Source: Ampullaceana balthica
Lineage: Eukaryota; Mollusca; Gastropoda; Lymnaeidae
DNA: 64,000 nt
Assembly: GCA_944989445.1 (NCBI GenBank)
Contig: CALYLW010000503.1
Span: 794,501-858,500, forward strand
Reading direction: 5' to 3'
The translations under genes were made by a program, and so were the position numbers. Below, one piece after another: positions 9,265-21,840 of the stretch. Within the stretch, counting starts at the first letter, position 1. Each line of letters begins with the position of its first letter. The notes beneath the pieces were generated by a model. That model did not search any database, was not told where the DNA came from, and saw nothing but the letters and a program-made list of their open reading frames with translations.

Positions 9265-12200
9265 ATCACATCTGACGCCATAGTTATAAAAGCCTGTGCA
9301 ATACTGTTTTGCTTTATTTAACAACTAACAAATTTGTCTTCCTACATAATAGTTTTTTAAAAAGATTTATTTATTTATTTATTTTTTATTTTATAATTTT
9401 TTATGTGATGCCTGGTTAAATTATCAACAACCGTAACGCATCATACAATGCGTAGATAACGCAGCCACTCAGGTTAAACTTTAAGGCAAAATCATCGAAA
9501 CAAAAGTGTTCCAAAATATTGCTCGCATTGAGCGAAAAGATTCACATTTATAGAATCATCAACAGTGGGAAGTGTGTGTTTGTGTATGCGGTGGGGGTGC
9601 TATATAACGTAACTCCGGTCTGGGACTGAACTGGAGAGGGCGCTTAATTTTTTTTAATGATGATGATTTTTACGCGTAGATGGCTGAGGACCTGCATGTA
9701 AACCAAAATTTGTCTGAAGCCCAAATATTTCTGTTGGCGTGCCTGGCAGCTTGAGATGGTCTACAAGCTGTGGTTACGCCTTGCGCTTTCAGTAGTAATG
9801 TGCATTACACCTCGAGGAAAGGCAGAATTTAATTATTACTAGTAAAACAAAGGAAATAATATATATATTTTTTTAATTTTAAAACTCTGCGGGTCTTTTT
9901 TTTAATTCCCTCGTAGACAGAGAGTCTCCGCCATCACACCACGAGCTTTCCAGGTCTTAATAAGAATTGATGACGTTGTTTTTAGAGTCTTGTCTTTTTA
10001 TTGTAGTAGATGAGGAGAGATAAAATTGGAAGGGAAAAATCAATACTGTTTTTTTTTGTTTGTTAAAGAGTCAATGTAAGAAATAAAATGCAAAGTCAAA
10101 AAGAAATATAAAAACTGATATACCGCATGGACATGCCTTTAATTTATTTTAACACTGTACAAAATATATTTTATAAAAAAATAATAATTTCTCGATATGT
10201 GACTTCTAAAATTTATTGTTGTGAATGTGTAGGTTGGGGGAGATTGAGGGAGATTATATTTATTCTTAGATCTGTTAAACTTATTCTATAACACAATATT
10301 GCAAAATTAACAAAAAACTTTAAATTTTTATTATATTTTTAATCTTTTTTATATTATTGTTTAAAAAAACGTATAGATACATTTAAATATTAAAATTTGT
10401 TCATTATTACAATTTCATTCAATTTATTGGTTTTCTGATGAAGCCATCACGCAGCTGTGTTTCGGATTTTGTGGAACCACCCCACCGGCTGTTGAGAACA
10501 TACCAGGGACAACAATCTCCAAAATTATCCTCACTTTCCTATAGATTTAAATATTTTATAAGTAATGCAAACGTTTCTGTAATCGTGCCTTGCTATTATC
10601 CTCACAGGTCCTATCACAATTAAATGAATTTGAAAAAAAAAGAAGAAAGACTACTGAAATAGTGGCAAATAAAATGATATTTATAAATTCTTATATCAGC
10701 AAGTTCAAAGTTTGTATGAAAGGGAGGCGTTTTTTTTGGGGGTCTTTATTCTGATATTATTTTGGGGGTCATAAAATCTCCTTGACGTTGTTTGTATTTA
10801 CATGCTTCCCCCGCGTTTAATGACAGTCATACATCACTGTCTTGAACGGGAATACGTGAGTAAGGATTTTATGTACGAGGACGGACATTTACGAAGGAGC
10901 TTTTCTCAAATTTTTGTGAACAAAAATCAAATCCAACGAGTGTCTAGATAAGAACGATGGCGCATGGAAATATTATATAACGCGGAATAACATCAAATTG
11001 TTGTATAACAGAAGGAATCCACTGACATGAAATACTTTTTGACATTAAAATACAGTGATGCAAGTGAAATGAGACTATGTTATTTTGTTAACAACAACAC
11101 ATTTTTAAAAAGGAATACACCAAAGCGTGAAATATGAAAACTTTTTCAATTTATACCTTGTTGAATTATACTTGTTATAGCCTTCATTTTCATGCAAATT
11201 TTATTAATTGCACTCAAGTGTTTAAAAAAAATAAAGTCCTGCCTCCTTGTGTAACGCTTTGTAATATTTACTTCTACGTGAATTTTTTTTTACACTCGAA
11301 TAAAGATGGTTGTATGTAAACAACTTCCTTTATTTGTTACAACAAACAGTACATTAAGAAATGCATGTCTGTGCAAGCAAGAGATGAAGGGAATGTGAAA
11401 TTTTGTAACGACAAATCCGCTAGAGATTAAACAACACGATGTTTTCTATTGTGCTCGTGTATTGAAAAATTAATCAGGAAAGTCTAAACGCGCCTTAAGG
11501 TTAAAAGAAGAAACTATCGATCACATGGGCTAAACTATCCGGAGTTTGATTCCCTCGGTAGATACAAGCACTCAATCAGGACAAGAACTAACCACGAACA
11601 CGCACATGTAGACAAGCCCCGAAATAAATTCAAACAAATTAGAGCAGGAAATTTCGTGTTAAGGGACGGCACAGTTTATGCATTTATGGATACATTCAGA
11701 AATTTTAAGCTGGATAGAAAGTGAAGAAATCAAACAGCTCACTCGTAAATAGGTGATGTATCTTATTTATAGATTACATCCCTCGGGTGCAGAGTGTTTT
11801 TAAAATAAATATGTTTATTTAAAACTCTTTTCTTTAACTTGCTTTGTGCGCCAGTTTTTGGCCATCCGCATAGGTCAGGGATCACCAAACTACGGCTCGC
11901 GGCGCAAATTTTTTCCGGCCCCTTAGCGGTATTTGAATGATGAATGTGCTTGATAGAACACGTTGCACACGAGACGGTTTCATTCAATTTCATTATTAAA
12001 TTCAGCATACTAGATCATCACACATGTGGGGAAATCCCGGTTGTGTTTCCCTAACATTTACTATTTTCCGTTATTTTACACGCTTTTATTATTTATATAT
12101 ATTTCAACATCTTCTCTTGGTCCAAATAAGCTGAAATTCTGGATACATTTCGATTTCCGATGAGTTAATAATATTCAATTACCATTTTATTATTTCAGTA

Positions 12201-12706
12201 GCTGATTTGTAATTAAAATTACGTTTATATAAGTATTTTGCGCTAGCTTTACAAGAATGCACTCGAACAGCAGTGGAATACCAAACCAGGGTAATTGTAG
12301 ATAGATTTTAAAAATTTTGCCCCTGCCCTCCTGGAAATTCAATTTTTTAAAGTATTTAAAATGAAGGCATGTGGGCATTTTAAAAAATGAGTATTCCTTA
12401 CTCATGAATATGTTATAATTCCTTCAAAATCAAAATTTAACAATTGCGTAATTAAAATTTTGCTATGCCATTTAGACTATTTTTTCTCCCTATAATTAAT
12501 AACTATTGAAATTAAATTTTACTGTGGTCTCTGGGTTGTCTCCCTTGCTATAAGGCTATGTTTCAATAAATGACGGTACAAATAAATATATTTTGGTCTT
12601 TATTTATTTATATTTTTTTCTCTTGTTTCTTCAGACACTGAGTATTTTCATTATCTGGTCTCATCCTTTTCCTTCCATTCTTTCCTTTCCATCAAGATCT
12701 CTCACC

Positions 12707-12747
<41 letters not shown>

Positions 12748-13556
12748 TCATAATAATCCCGTAAACATGCCCCCTCCAACCCACCCACTCCTTTCTCGAG
12801 CACAATTTGAAATTGAAATTTCTTACAGCTCTGAATACTTTTCAAATAATGAACACACCGAAGCCTGACTGTATTGTTCTCTCACTATACGCTATCTCCC
12901 AAGATCAGGCGTCTTCTCTATCAAGGAGCCAAAATGTCGCACGCGTAATCCTTCGTCTGCTGCCACGATTTAAAGCTGGAAAGAAACCTGAAATGGGTGG
13001 GGTTTTTTTTATATTTTTTTTTAAATAAATAAATAAAATGTAACTCAAATTTTATCGGGCCAAACATTTCGAGATTGCGCCGTGCAAGATACGAGCCTCC
13101 ATTCACGCAATTATTTCTCAAGGATGTGTCCTTCTCCAACGCCATTAATTTTATTTTTACGTCATGGCCTTGACCTCTTATCATTCACTCAAAACGGCGT
13201 CTCCCTAGTCTCGCGTGCTCATTTTTTGTCGTGACACTTGTTTGCACTAAGCGGTTTTTACCATATATAGTGGCATTTATTGGTGCCTGTTAAGGAGGCA
13301 ATCAGACTTGTTTGATGCCGAGAGCCGCGTTACAAATGAATAATACTTGGGAGGGAAGAGAATTAATTTTTCTCTCGTATCGGAAATAAAGGGTAATGAG
13401 AAGCATGTGCATGCGACATGAGCGAATACATTTATGAGAGACTTTGAGACAAAACAACCGAGGCGGACTTTTTATGTCGATAACCTCGTGAGTTTAGGGC
13501 TTCCTCACAGATATCGAAAGAAAATAACTTGTGTCATATCTTTAATTCTGCAACAC
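9265..13556. other. 4.3-kb unassigned AT-rich stretch
   Basis: No gene supported. It holds a TTTA run (about 9366-9386), a TC microsatellite (about 12712-12740), many A/T homopolymers, and near 11878 CAGGGATCACCAAAC followed by a GGCTCGCGG motif that looks like one end of a hAT element. No second end or target duplication was found for that motif. Confidence 0.5.
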
Positions 13557-13844
13557 GGGACGCGGTGGTCGAGTGGCAGCGTGCTCTACTGGTGTACCGA
13601 TGGTCACGGGTTCGAATCCTTGTGAAGGCAAGGATTTGTTCCCGGAGTCTAGGGCGTCCCTGAGTCACCCAGCTCCGAATGGGTACCTAACACTAGTTAG
13701 GCGGCTGGGTAATGCGTGGAACCCACAAAGCCGTGGCCTGTGAACGCTGCATCACTTGCCAACAGATCATCTGTCATGGTCTGTGGACGCAATTATCTTC
13801 TTCATAGAAGGAGCGTCTGTATATATAAGATAAGATAAGATAAT
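13557..13844 (+). mobile_element. tRNA-derived SINE with LINE-like 3' tail
   Basis: The head is tRNA-like. An A box TGGTCGAGTGG lies at 13566-13576 and a B box GGTTCGAATCC at 13609-13619, about 33 bases apart, the internal RNA polymerase III promoter arrangement. A roughly 160-bp body follows. The tail from 13785 (GGACGCAATTATCTTCT... AGAAGGAGCGTCTGTA) matches the 3' end of the LINE at 61098-61753, including a hairpin (GACGC 13786-13790 with GCGTC 13813-13817, inner stem CTTCT/AGAAG). It ends in GATAA repeats. A second copy, 5'-truncated and inverted, is at 49385-49648. No clear target duplication was found. Confidence 0.92.
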
Positions 13845-14956
13845 ATTATATGTAAAATTCATAGTCAAATGAACTTTGCTGGTTCATGCGTTAATTTTTG
13901 TTTTCATTTAATGTTTTTTTTTAGTTTTCAACAACCGAACGAAAATTTCCGAACGACAAATTGTGTTTCGAACACGTTAAATCATGATTGCAGAACGTGG
14001 CGATATAGAAATAAAATCTATGTCCTGCACACACAATATTAAAAGAACAGATTTTTTAAAGGTTGGAGGGGAGACATATTTCTTTCCGTATGTCAGAATA
14101 AAAGCTTTAGATGTCTGCTTCGGAAAGATAGTTCCCAGTTAAAAAAAAATTAATTGTACGTCACTTTTATTTAAAATGTGTCAGTTTTTTTATAATGTAT
14201 TCATGACAGCATCAATGTATGACAGGATTACATAAAGTTTCTTAAAAGCGATTTGGTCTATGTATGATGGCTTTTTGTGATAATAACTAACTATATAGAG
14301 AATAATATTTAAATACTGCATTAATTTTAGGAATAGCTCAAATTCGGGAAATCAATGTGTTTTTTTTTATGAGTTTGACTTAGACGGATCGACAACATAC
14401 GTAGAGAATATTTTTGTTTACTTCAAATTTGAAATGTCTTATCCTACCCGTTTATTTCTAACTGTTTTCTGTGGATATGAAAAGGATCAGAATGATTTTG
14501 TGAGTTGCATAAGCCATTTAAAATGATTTTGCACTCAGGTGACCAAAATATGGCGTACAAAAACTCCGGTACTCAGAAAGCATCAAATCTCCTATCATAA
14601 TGCAAACTATTTTTAGACAAAGTTTTAGAGAAAAAATTTTTTTAAGCTTAAATAGAGAAGTGACAATACGTTTGGAAATATTTTGATATAATTAATTTGT
14701 AATCAAATTTTTGTCTCCTTTAATTTCCAATAAGCTGAAACGAAACAACAGAAATTTAACAAAGATTTGTTTAGGCAACTCCAAACAGATACCCGGATAT
14801 GTGATCAATATGTCAGTGAAAGTATTCCAACTGAATACCCGTATGTCATATTGATAGATTTCTGCCACGAAAAAAACAAGGTCTACCAAACGCGAGTTCC
14901 TCAATTTTTTTTCTCCACAAAAACACCAAATAAAAGTCCAACGTTCAAACTTCAAC
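13845..14956. other. Unassigned stretch
   Basis: AT-rich, no supported gene. Overlapping open frames at 14692-14988 on both strands are short and unrecognised. Confidence 0.5.
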
Positions 14957-15121
14957 ACGTCTATAACATGTCTATAACACGTCTATAACATGTCTATAAC
15001 ACGTCTATAACATGTCTATAACACGTCTATAACATGTCTATAACACGTCTATAACATGTCTATAACACGTCTATAACGTGTCTATAACACGTCTATAACA
15101 CGTCTATAACATGTCTATAAC
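14957..15121. repeat. 11-bp tandem array, 15 copies
   Basis: Exactly fifteen 11-bp units of ACGTCTATAAC or ATGTCTATAAC. The first ten or so alternate strictly ACG/ATG, so the effective repeat is a 22-bp dimer. Near the 3' end the alternation breaks (one GTG unit, consecutive ACG units). Confidence 0.95.
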
Positions 15122-16852
15122 AATACCCATCCCGAGCAGTTTTGTTATGGACACTAGGCGCATGTTTGTGTTGCTATTTCTCAACCAAACGTCCAGCACT
15201 CCGCCACCCCCCCCACCCCCACCCCCATCTCAAGGAACCCAATCATCCACACCCCCATCCCCGATAATGATGTTAACTTGAGCCGTTTGGATCTTGTGGC
15301 TGGAAGATTCATACAAGGAAGCCATATTTTTGTTCCGGCGGCCGGGTGAGTGGTGGAGGGGGATCAACTTCAGCAAGTGGGTCACAACAGTTTTAGTTTT
15401 TTTGGGTCATGAGACTTTTTCTTTTGGGGGGGGGGATTTATGATAAAATAAAGGTTTGTTTCCTTATCCAACAGGGATGACGAATCGTGGAAATTTATAA
15501 TTGGACTTATGTAGGGTGTATTCCCTTGTGTGTATTGTGTGTCTGTCTCTCTGTGTGTGTGTCCGTGTGTGTGGCTTGGGGAAAGAGGTGGTTCCAATTT
15601 TTTATTCTGAAAATAGATTTTCAACTCCAAAAAAAAAGTATCATGAAATTTTTTCTTATGAAAATTTTTGTTTTATGGCATTCTGACAATATCAAGATGT
15701 CTTCCCACAGAGCCGTTTTCATTATAACATCATTCATCGTTTTGAAAATTGTCAACTTCCTTTATTGATATTTTTTTTGGACGGTTTTCTTCTTCTCATC
15801 ATTAAACAACCTCATCTCCCACCCCCACCACATACACATACTCACATAAACACACGCACTTTTTAACTCAGACATAAGTTAGATGTGTTGGGATAAAACT
15901 TCTGCACTTTAAAAGATCTGGGGCTTCCTACAATAAAGCATACCCGGGGCATTGGAAAGGTGGAGGTTCAAATTAAAATTATGGGGCTGTTATCATTTCT
16001 TTTGTGGGGCTTAGAAATTATCTTAGATTTATAAAAAAAATATAATAATAATAAACTCAATTGTAGCCGATCTCCAAACTAATAATGTTGTTTTGTTTCT
16101 AAAATGTTAATTTAATTGTTAAATTTTTTTTTAAAAACTAATTTAAAAAAAAATCTTTTGATCGATCTGCACTTTGGATTACTTTACCTTGTTTATTAAG
16201 ATGTATTCCGGGCATTTACGTGAACGTGCGTGTTCGTGTGTATTCGCCTGTAAGTGTATGTATGTGCCGAGCTTGTTGTCCAAATGAAGAACCGGAGAGG
16301 TACTCCATTATGTGGGTGGTGTTTGGTGACAGACGTTTCCCTCCCATGATGAAATACGTACGCACTTTTAAGAAAAATCAACATTAGCACAGCGACGCAC
16401 AATGTTGGACTTTTTAAAGCATTTAATGTACATAGACTTTTCTCCAATAAAAAAAACAACTGGTTCTGCCATTGAAACATCTTTCAACTGACATCGAACA
16501 ATATCTAATATTAGCACGCTGAATTATGTGTACATTAACAGGTAAACCACCAGCATGATTGTTGGCCAGCATGTGTTTCTTTACAATCTACAACCAAAGT
16601 TTCCCTGGCGTCAGTTATGCATGAATAAGTTTTCATTTATTTATAACAGAATTCCCACCGCGCCTCTAAGGATTCGTCGATTCAAAGTGCATCAAGAGTA
16701 AAGAGTAGCTCCACCCATTTTGGGGCATTTCGCACCTGAGACATGGGCGACGTGATGGCAGGTTTGACGATTCGTTTAAAGAATTATGTGACATTTTGGG
16801 GGGAGTATTATTGTTGGGATTAGCTGTTAATAGATTTTTTAAAAAAAATGCC
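15122..16852. other. Unassigned stretch
   Basis: No supported gene. C-rich tracts near 15201-15226, a G run near 15427-15435, and a TG-rich low-complexity patch at 15530-15572 that creates a spurious open frame. Confidence 0.5.
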
Positions 16853-17274
16853 ACACACATGACACACATGACACACATGACACACATGACACACATGACA
16901 CACATGACACACATGACACACATGACACACATGACACACATGACACACATGACACACATGACACACATGACACACATGACACACATGACACACATGACAC
17001 ACATGACACACATGACACACATGACACACATGACACACATGACACACATGACACACATGACACACATGACACACATGACACACATGACACACATGACACA
17101 CATGACACACATGACACACATGACACACATGACACACATGACACACATGACACACATGACACACATGACACACATGACACACATGACACACATGACACAC
17201 ATGACACACATGACACACATGACACACATGACACACATGACACACATGACACACATGACACACATGACACACAA
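16853..17274. repeat. 9-bp tandem array, about 47 perfect copies
   Basis: About 420 bp of ACACACATG without a single substitution that I can see until it ends ACACAAGAG. The unit is a multiple of three without stops, so open frames appear on both strands (Thr-His-Met, Cys-Val-Met, Ser-Cys-Val, Cys-His-Val repeats). These are artefacts. Perfect homogeneity implies recent expansion. Confidence 0.97.
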
Positions 17275-17317
17275 GAGCCGTGTTAATCAAGCAGAGAAAT
17301 GGGTATACAACTTAGAC

Positions 17318-17648
17318 CAGGGGTCGGGAAACTTTTTGTCTGAGAGAGCCATAAGCACCACATATTTTGAAAAGTAATTCTGTGAGAGCCATACATTATG
17401 TTTAAAACTAGAAATTCAAGTAAATGTGTGCATTTTGTGTAATTTCAACACGAAAAGTACAATAATTATGTCTCTGAATTATTTTTAATAACTATGTTAA
17501 TGCTGTTTTAATTCAATTAACAATTAACATGTTGATCAAAGGAGTCTGAATAAACTTTTAAAAAAAATTATCGAACATTTGTCTGAGAGCCAGAAGCAGC
17601 CATCAATAGAGCCACATCTGGCTCGCGAGCCGTGGTTTCCCCCACCTG
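17318..17648. mobile_element. hAT-type non-autonomous element, 331 bp
   Basis: Starts CAGGGGTCGGGAAACTTTTT. The right end read inward is CAGGTGGGGGAAACCACGGC. Perfect 8-bp duplication ACTTAGAC at 17310-17317 and 17649-17656. It carries GAGAGCCATAAG and GGCTCGCGAGCCGTGG motifs typical of this hAT terminus group. No coding capacity. Confidence 0.92.
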
Positions 17649-17656
17649 ACTTAGAC

Positions 17657-17979
17657 TCTCTATACGAAACATGTCACATTATGTTAGAGTGTGTCGCATA
17701 TTTTCACATAATTTCCCCTTCTGTCTCTGCATGAAACTTTCTGCGACATTATTTATTTAAATGAAAATTGATCTTCAAATTCTCCCCAACCTCCACAACA
17801 AATTTCAAATAGTATTATTGAGGATATCCACTAATGGCACTCCGACCTAAGTGCTGTGTTGTATGCAACTCGATTAGCAATAATTTTGTATCAGTCTACC
17901 CCGGATATTACGACACAAGTTGAGTTTTTTTTTGAACAGTCCTCAACACATAAGACGGAAGAGAAGAATTATTCACAAA
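17657..17979. other. Unassigned spacer
   Basis: About 320 bp between the hAT duplication and the next TIR element. Nothing recognised. Confidence 0.5.
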
Positions 17980-18254
17980 GGGGCCGTCCATAAAGTACGT
18001 CACGCTCCACAAGGGGGGAGGGGTGTAAGAAAGTGTGACAGTTTGTGACAGGGGGGAGGGGGGTCCAGCCATGTGTGACGTCACGGTGTTTTATATTAAA
18101 TTTTATTTATTTTGATAATAAAAAAAAACATTTTTGTTCGAAAGTGTGACGTACTTTAGGGGGGGGGGTCCGAGATTTGTGACAGCTTATGACAGGAGGA
18201 GGGGGGGAGTTAAAAATGGTCAAAAATAGCGTGACGTACTTTATGGACGGCCCC
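17980..18254. mobile_element. GGGGCCGTCC-family TIR element, copy B
   Basis: 275 bp. Both ends read GGGGCCGTCCATAAAGTACG inward, perfectly inverted, and AAA flanks each side (17977-17979, 18255-18257) as a 3-bp duplication. This is the best-preserved copy of the 'AAAGTACG' subfamily and the reference for A, E and F. The interior has an AT-rich centre between poly-G tracts and no coding capacity. Confidence 0.92.
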
Positions 18255-18257
18255 AAA

Positions 18258-19556
18258 GCAGAACACGACTGGTACTTGCTATGTCGGACGGCCCCCATTT
18301 TGGTCCGCCCCATCCCTTCTACTACCACAACCACCACCACTAACACACGCAGGGGAGACCCACAGAAGTCACTCTGGTGAGTAAATTTAATTTGTACGTT
18401 CCAAAAGGTCGCCAGAAAATAATATCATCGTTTTGCCTCCGTGACCCAGAGACAAGCTGAGCCGTGCCCGCGTTATTAAAGGAGATTGGATTCCAGAGGA
18501 GTTTCATTTTTTTTTGGGGGGGGTTGAGGTCATTGGGGGGGGTTGAGGTCATTGGGGGGGGGGAGAACCTTGAGCACGAGGAAAAATGTTATTGAGGATA
18601 TTCTTTGGCACTCGTTCACGGACCGACACAGCGGAGTCCAGACATTTTCTTTCAGTCTTCGTGGGTCTAAGTTTTGTTTGGCCGGTGAGTGTTGACCCGC
18701 AAGTGATAACTTGGGGGAGACAGATGAAGCCGTGGGGTTACGACCGCGCCAAGCCATTAAACAACATAACAAAAACAAAAGCTGACCGGTGCTCCATTAG
18801 ACAACGATATTGATTCACGGGGGATGGAGTGGCTGACTTGTGATCACAGTCAAAAGCTAGGGTGAGTCTTGATTTTTTGGTAGCAAGCAGTGGTCTTTAT
18901 TTTTTTTTATCGACGCAAACCTCATAGGTATTGAATATTGAGAGTTTTGTTTTTTATATTAAAAGAAAAAAAATCGAGTTTTATTACGAATGATGATTAT
19001 CAAAAGAAGAAGTGAAAGGAAAAGTTTCGATTTGTGGTATGTCAAATAGAAGTGTTTAAACTACATTTGAGAAATTTAATTAGCTGTTAAAAAATCGTTC
19101 TTTATTTTTTATTATATATACATTTTATAATATAAGATAATAACACAATTTACATTTTGTTAACAATATATTATTTTCGTAAAAGTTTCTTTCAATGAAT
19201 CAAAACACAAGATATAACGGTGTTCCTGAACATAAATTTAAGTGATATAATTTTCGTATAAGGAATATATATACAGGGTAAGTAAATAAATATACTTTTA
19301 TCAACATTTGCCTTTTCATTTCTCTTAACCTGTTGAAAGTGACTCGTAAGTGAGCTAGTATGAACACAGATAAAAACATTATACATATTTTTAACCGCTG
19401 GAACATACTCCAATTCGTATTACTCCATCTATTTCTGCGTTGTTACATCTACGGGCCTTGATTGTTTGATAAACTGCTCTTCTTAATCTAAAACTAGTCA
19501 CACGTTTACACCCTGTAACTTCCATCTCTTAGTCATTCCACACCTCTTCACTCTTC
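18258..19556. other. Unassigned stretch with a small G-rich duplication
   Basis: No gene supported. Around 18515-18565 a 23-bp unit (GGTTGAGGTCATT plus a G tract) occurs twice. The rest is AT-rich and includes short unrecognised open frames at 18586-18813 and 19192-19413. Confidence 0.5.
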
Positions 19557-19661
19557 AGCTACATCAGCTACATCAGCTACATCAGCTACATCAGCTACAT
19601 CAGCTACATCAGCTACATCAGCTACATCAGCTACATCAGCTACATCAGCTACATCAGCTAC
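19557..19661. repeat. 9-bp tandem array (AGCTACATC), about 12 copies
   Basis: Uninterrupted AGCTACATC units, 105 bp, 25 bp upstream of the 33-bp array. Confidence 0.95.
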
Positions 19662-19685
19662 TTTCCTTCCAAACGTCTTTATCTC

Positions 19686-20001
19686 AATCTCCAACTTTCC
19701 TTGCACTTGTCATCAACTATTCTTCCACTTTCCTTGCACTTGTCATCAACAAATCTTCCACTTTCCTTGCACTTGTCATCAACTAATCTTCCTCCTCCCT
19801 TGCACTTGTCATCCGCCAATCTCCCACTGTCCTTGCACTTGTCATCAACTAATCTCCAACTTTTATTGCACTTTTCATCAACCAATCTTCCACTTTCCTT
19901 GCACTTGTTATCAACTAATCTTCCTCTTCCCTTGCACTTGTCATCCGCCAATCTCCCACTGTCCTTGCACTTGTCATCAACCCATCTCCCACTTTCCTGG
20001 C
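19686..20001. repeat. 33-bp array with 132-bp higher-order period
   Basis: About 9.5 units of 33 bp (core CCTTGCACTTGTCATC). The variant pair TTGCACTTGTCATCCGCCAA recurs exactly 132 bases apart (19800 and 19932 region), a four-unit higher-order repeat. It is open on both strands because 33 is a multiple of three (plus LHLSSTNLPLS, minus CKESGRLVDDK). I regard it as non-coding. Confidence 0.9.
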
Positions 20002-21640
20002 ACACATCTTCACCCCAAGCAAACATACACACACGATCTTTTCAGATCCCAGCCCTTCGCCCCTTCCCCACACACAGCCGTCTTCCTCACTTTAAAATGA
20101 ATTCAAATTGTTCATAAGAATAGATGCAGTGTAGAAATCGTTTACCGTTCAAACCGCTAAAAAAAAATCAGAGAGAAGAGGGACCCGCCCCGGACGGATG
20201 CTTCGTGTCGTATTGATGGGGATTAAAGGGCGACGATCCTTTTTTTCCCTATGGCTAAGTGAGACATCTGCGATTGTGGCTGGATGATGTCTTCATAGTC
20301 AATCTTAAGCTGGCGTAGATGTGTTTAGATTCTCATCGATGTGTATTAGATGGTGTTGTTCCAAGGATTTTTGGCGTGTACGTGTTTAGTGAAAACCTGA
20401 GACGATATGCTAATCGATGGGACTGTGCAAATTATATTTCATAACCAGACATTCGCCTTCTCCATAGCCTTAAATGTGGAATTTCCTTAGGATGTGATTG
20501 TGATTTTGTAATTGTGGTAAAAATGCATTAAAACGCACCAATTAATTCCGGTAATAACATACGTAAGTGACATTATTCCATTATAGTGACACACCATCTT
20601 TATAGATACTGATTTATTTAAATCAATTCCTTTATTTTTATTATGGTTTATGAGCTCATGATTTCCTTATACATTAAATCCCTATGATTTCATGCCGGAC
20701 GGTGTCCTTACCCCCAAAGGCTTATGCGTATTCATGATTTCCTGTTGATTCCTCACCCACGATAAGTTGCGGAAATAACAAGCGAAGTTAAGCACCGAGA
20801 TCGCTTTCGTGTCATGGATATTTTAACGGATGGTGCAGTGATCAAATCACACCCGTAAAGCTGATGGGACTTAACTCGTTCTAATAAAGGTGAGTAATAT
20901 TACAAAAAAAAATAAAAAAAATAAATTTAAAAAATCCACCCACCTTTTTTTCTTTTTAAACAAGTAGAAGCGTTTTTTGGAATTGTGGTATAAAAACATA
21001 TCTCTCGCTGAAAAAAATATATATTGATCTACAGGTAATAAAGCGTCCGAAATTGCTCTATAGTAGATCTATATGATAACGGGAATGGCTTCATTATAGA
21101 AGCTATAATAGTATTTGCACTTATAAACGATTGGTTAACATTATCACCAGGAACCTTGCATCTTTCGTTGTTACCAGGTACAACGATTCGTGGTTCGTGG
21201 CTAGTTAAACAATTACCAACAATAGTAACAATAGTGATAATAATAATAATTAACTAGCAGTACGAGTACTATTGGTAGCTGACTACCAATAGCCGCAGCC
21301 ATAACCTTAAGCCTAGTTAAAGTATACGCACGCCTACGTCGGTGACACAACAAAGCACAGGGGACTTAAGCAAATATCACGTTGTTGGAGGTGAAACTCT
21401 TTCATATCATAGGGTCGGGAAGTGTGCATGGGTTGGATGGAGTGAAATTGGGTCCGGGGGGGGGGCGGGTTGCAATATATGACTGTAGTGTGGGGTGGGA
21501 AAGAGGTGATGGCTACTGCGGTGTTAATGTAAGCTTGATAGTTGTTTTTATTTTTAATTCGCCTTTCAAATTGATTTTTATCTAGATTCAGATGAAAATC
21601 TGTGTTGATATCGCAGGACATCATAAAAGTGTATACATGT
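20002..21640. other. Unassigned stretch
   Basis: About 1.6 kb with no supported gene. A short GAAGTTAAGCA near 20783 resembles part of 5S rRNA but is not extended by other 5S sequence. Confidence 0.5.
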
Positions 21641-21648
21641 ATTCCAAC

Positions 21649-21832
21649 CAATGTTCCCTTTAAGCTGCGCGGTTGCGCGTCCGCGCAGACATCTGACTGA
21701 CGCCGCGCAGCAGTTTAGAAATACCGCACAGTAAATTTTGTAAAATGTTGCACAAAAAATGTATGCTGAGCAACTTTGCACACTAGTTTTTTCTCTTTGC
21801 ACACGGACCAACGAATCTTAGAGGGAACATTG
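21649..21832. mobile_element. hAT-type non-autonomous element, 184 bp
   Basis: Inverted ends CAATGTTCCCTTTAAG and CAATGTTCCCTCTAAG, one mismatch in 16. Flanks ATTCCAAC (21641-21648) and ATTCCGAC (21833-21840) agree at 7 of 8. A GC-rich CGCGCAG block follows the left end. Same family as the copy at 59896-60086. Confidence 0.92.
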
Positions 21833-21840
21833 ATTCCGAC

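Noticed and set aside
8211..9324. Repeat protein genes on both strands (SLKSVLTVQDEPAQ / RTDFSDCSGSSWTV)
   Set aside because: Frames exist only because the unit is 42 bp without stops. Substitutions are not biased to synonymous sites and indels break the frames.
11877..11935. hAT element with CAGGGATCACCAAAC end
   Set aside because: Only one end is visible, with no partner TIR or target duplication. Noted within the unassigned stretch only.
13557..13640. Functional tRNA gene
   Set aside because: A and B boxes are present, but the sequence runs on into a SINE body and tail, and a proper acceptor stem cannot be closed.
20770..20810. 5S rRNA fragment
   Set aside because: Only about 11-12 bases (GAAGTTAAGCA) match from memory, with no extended 5S structure.
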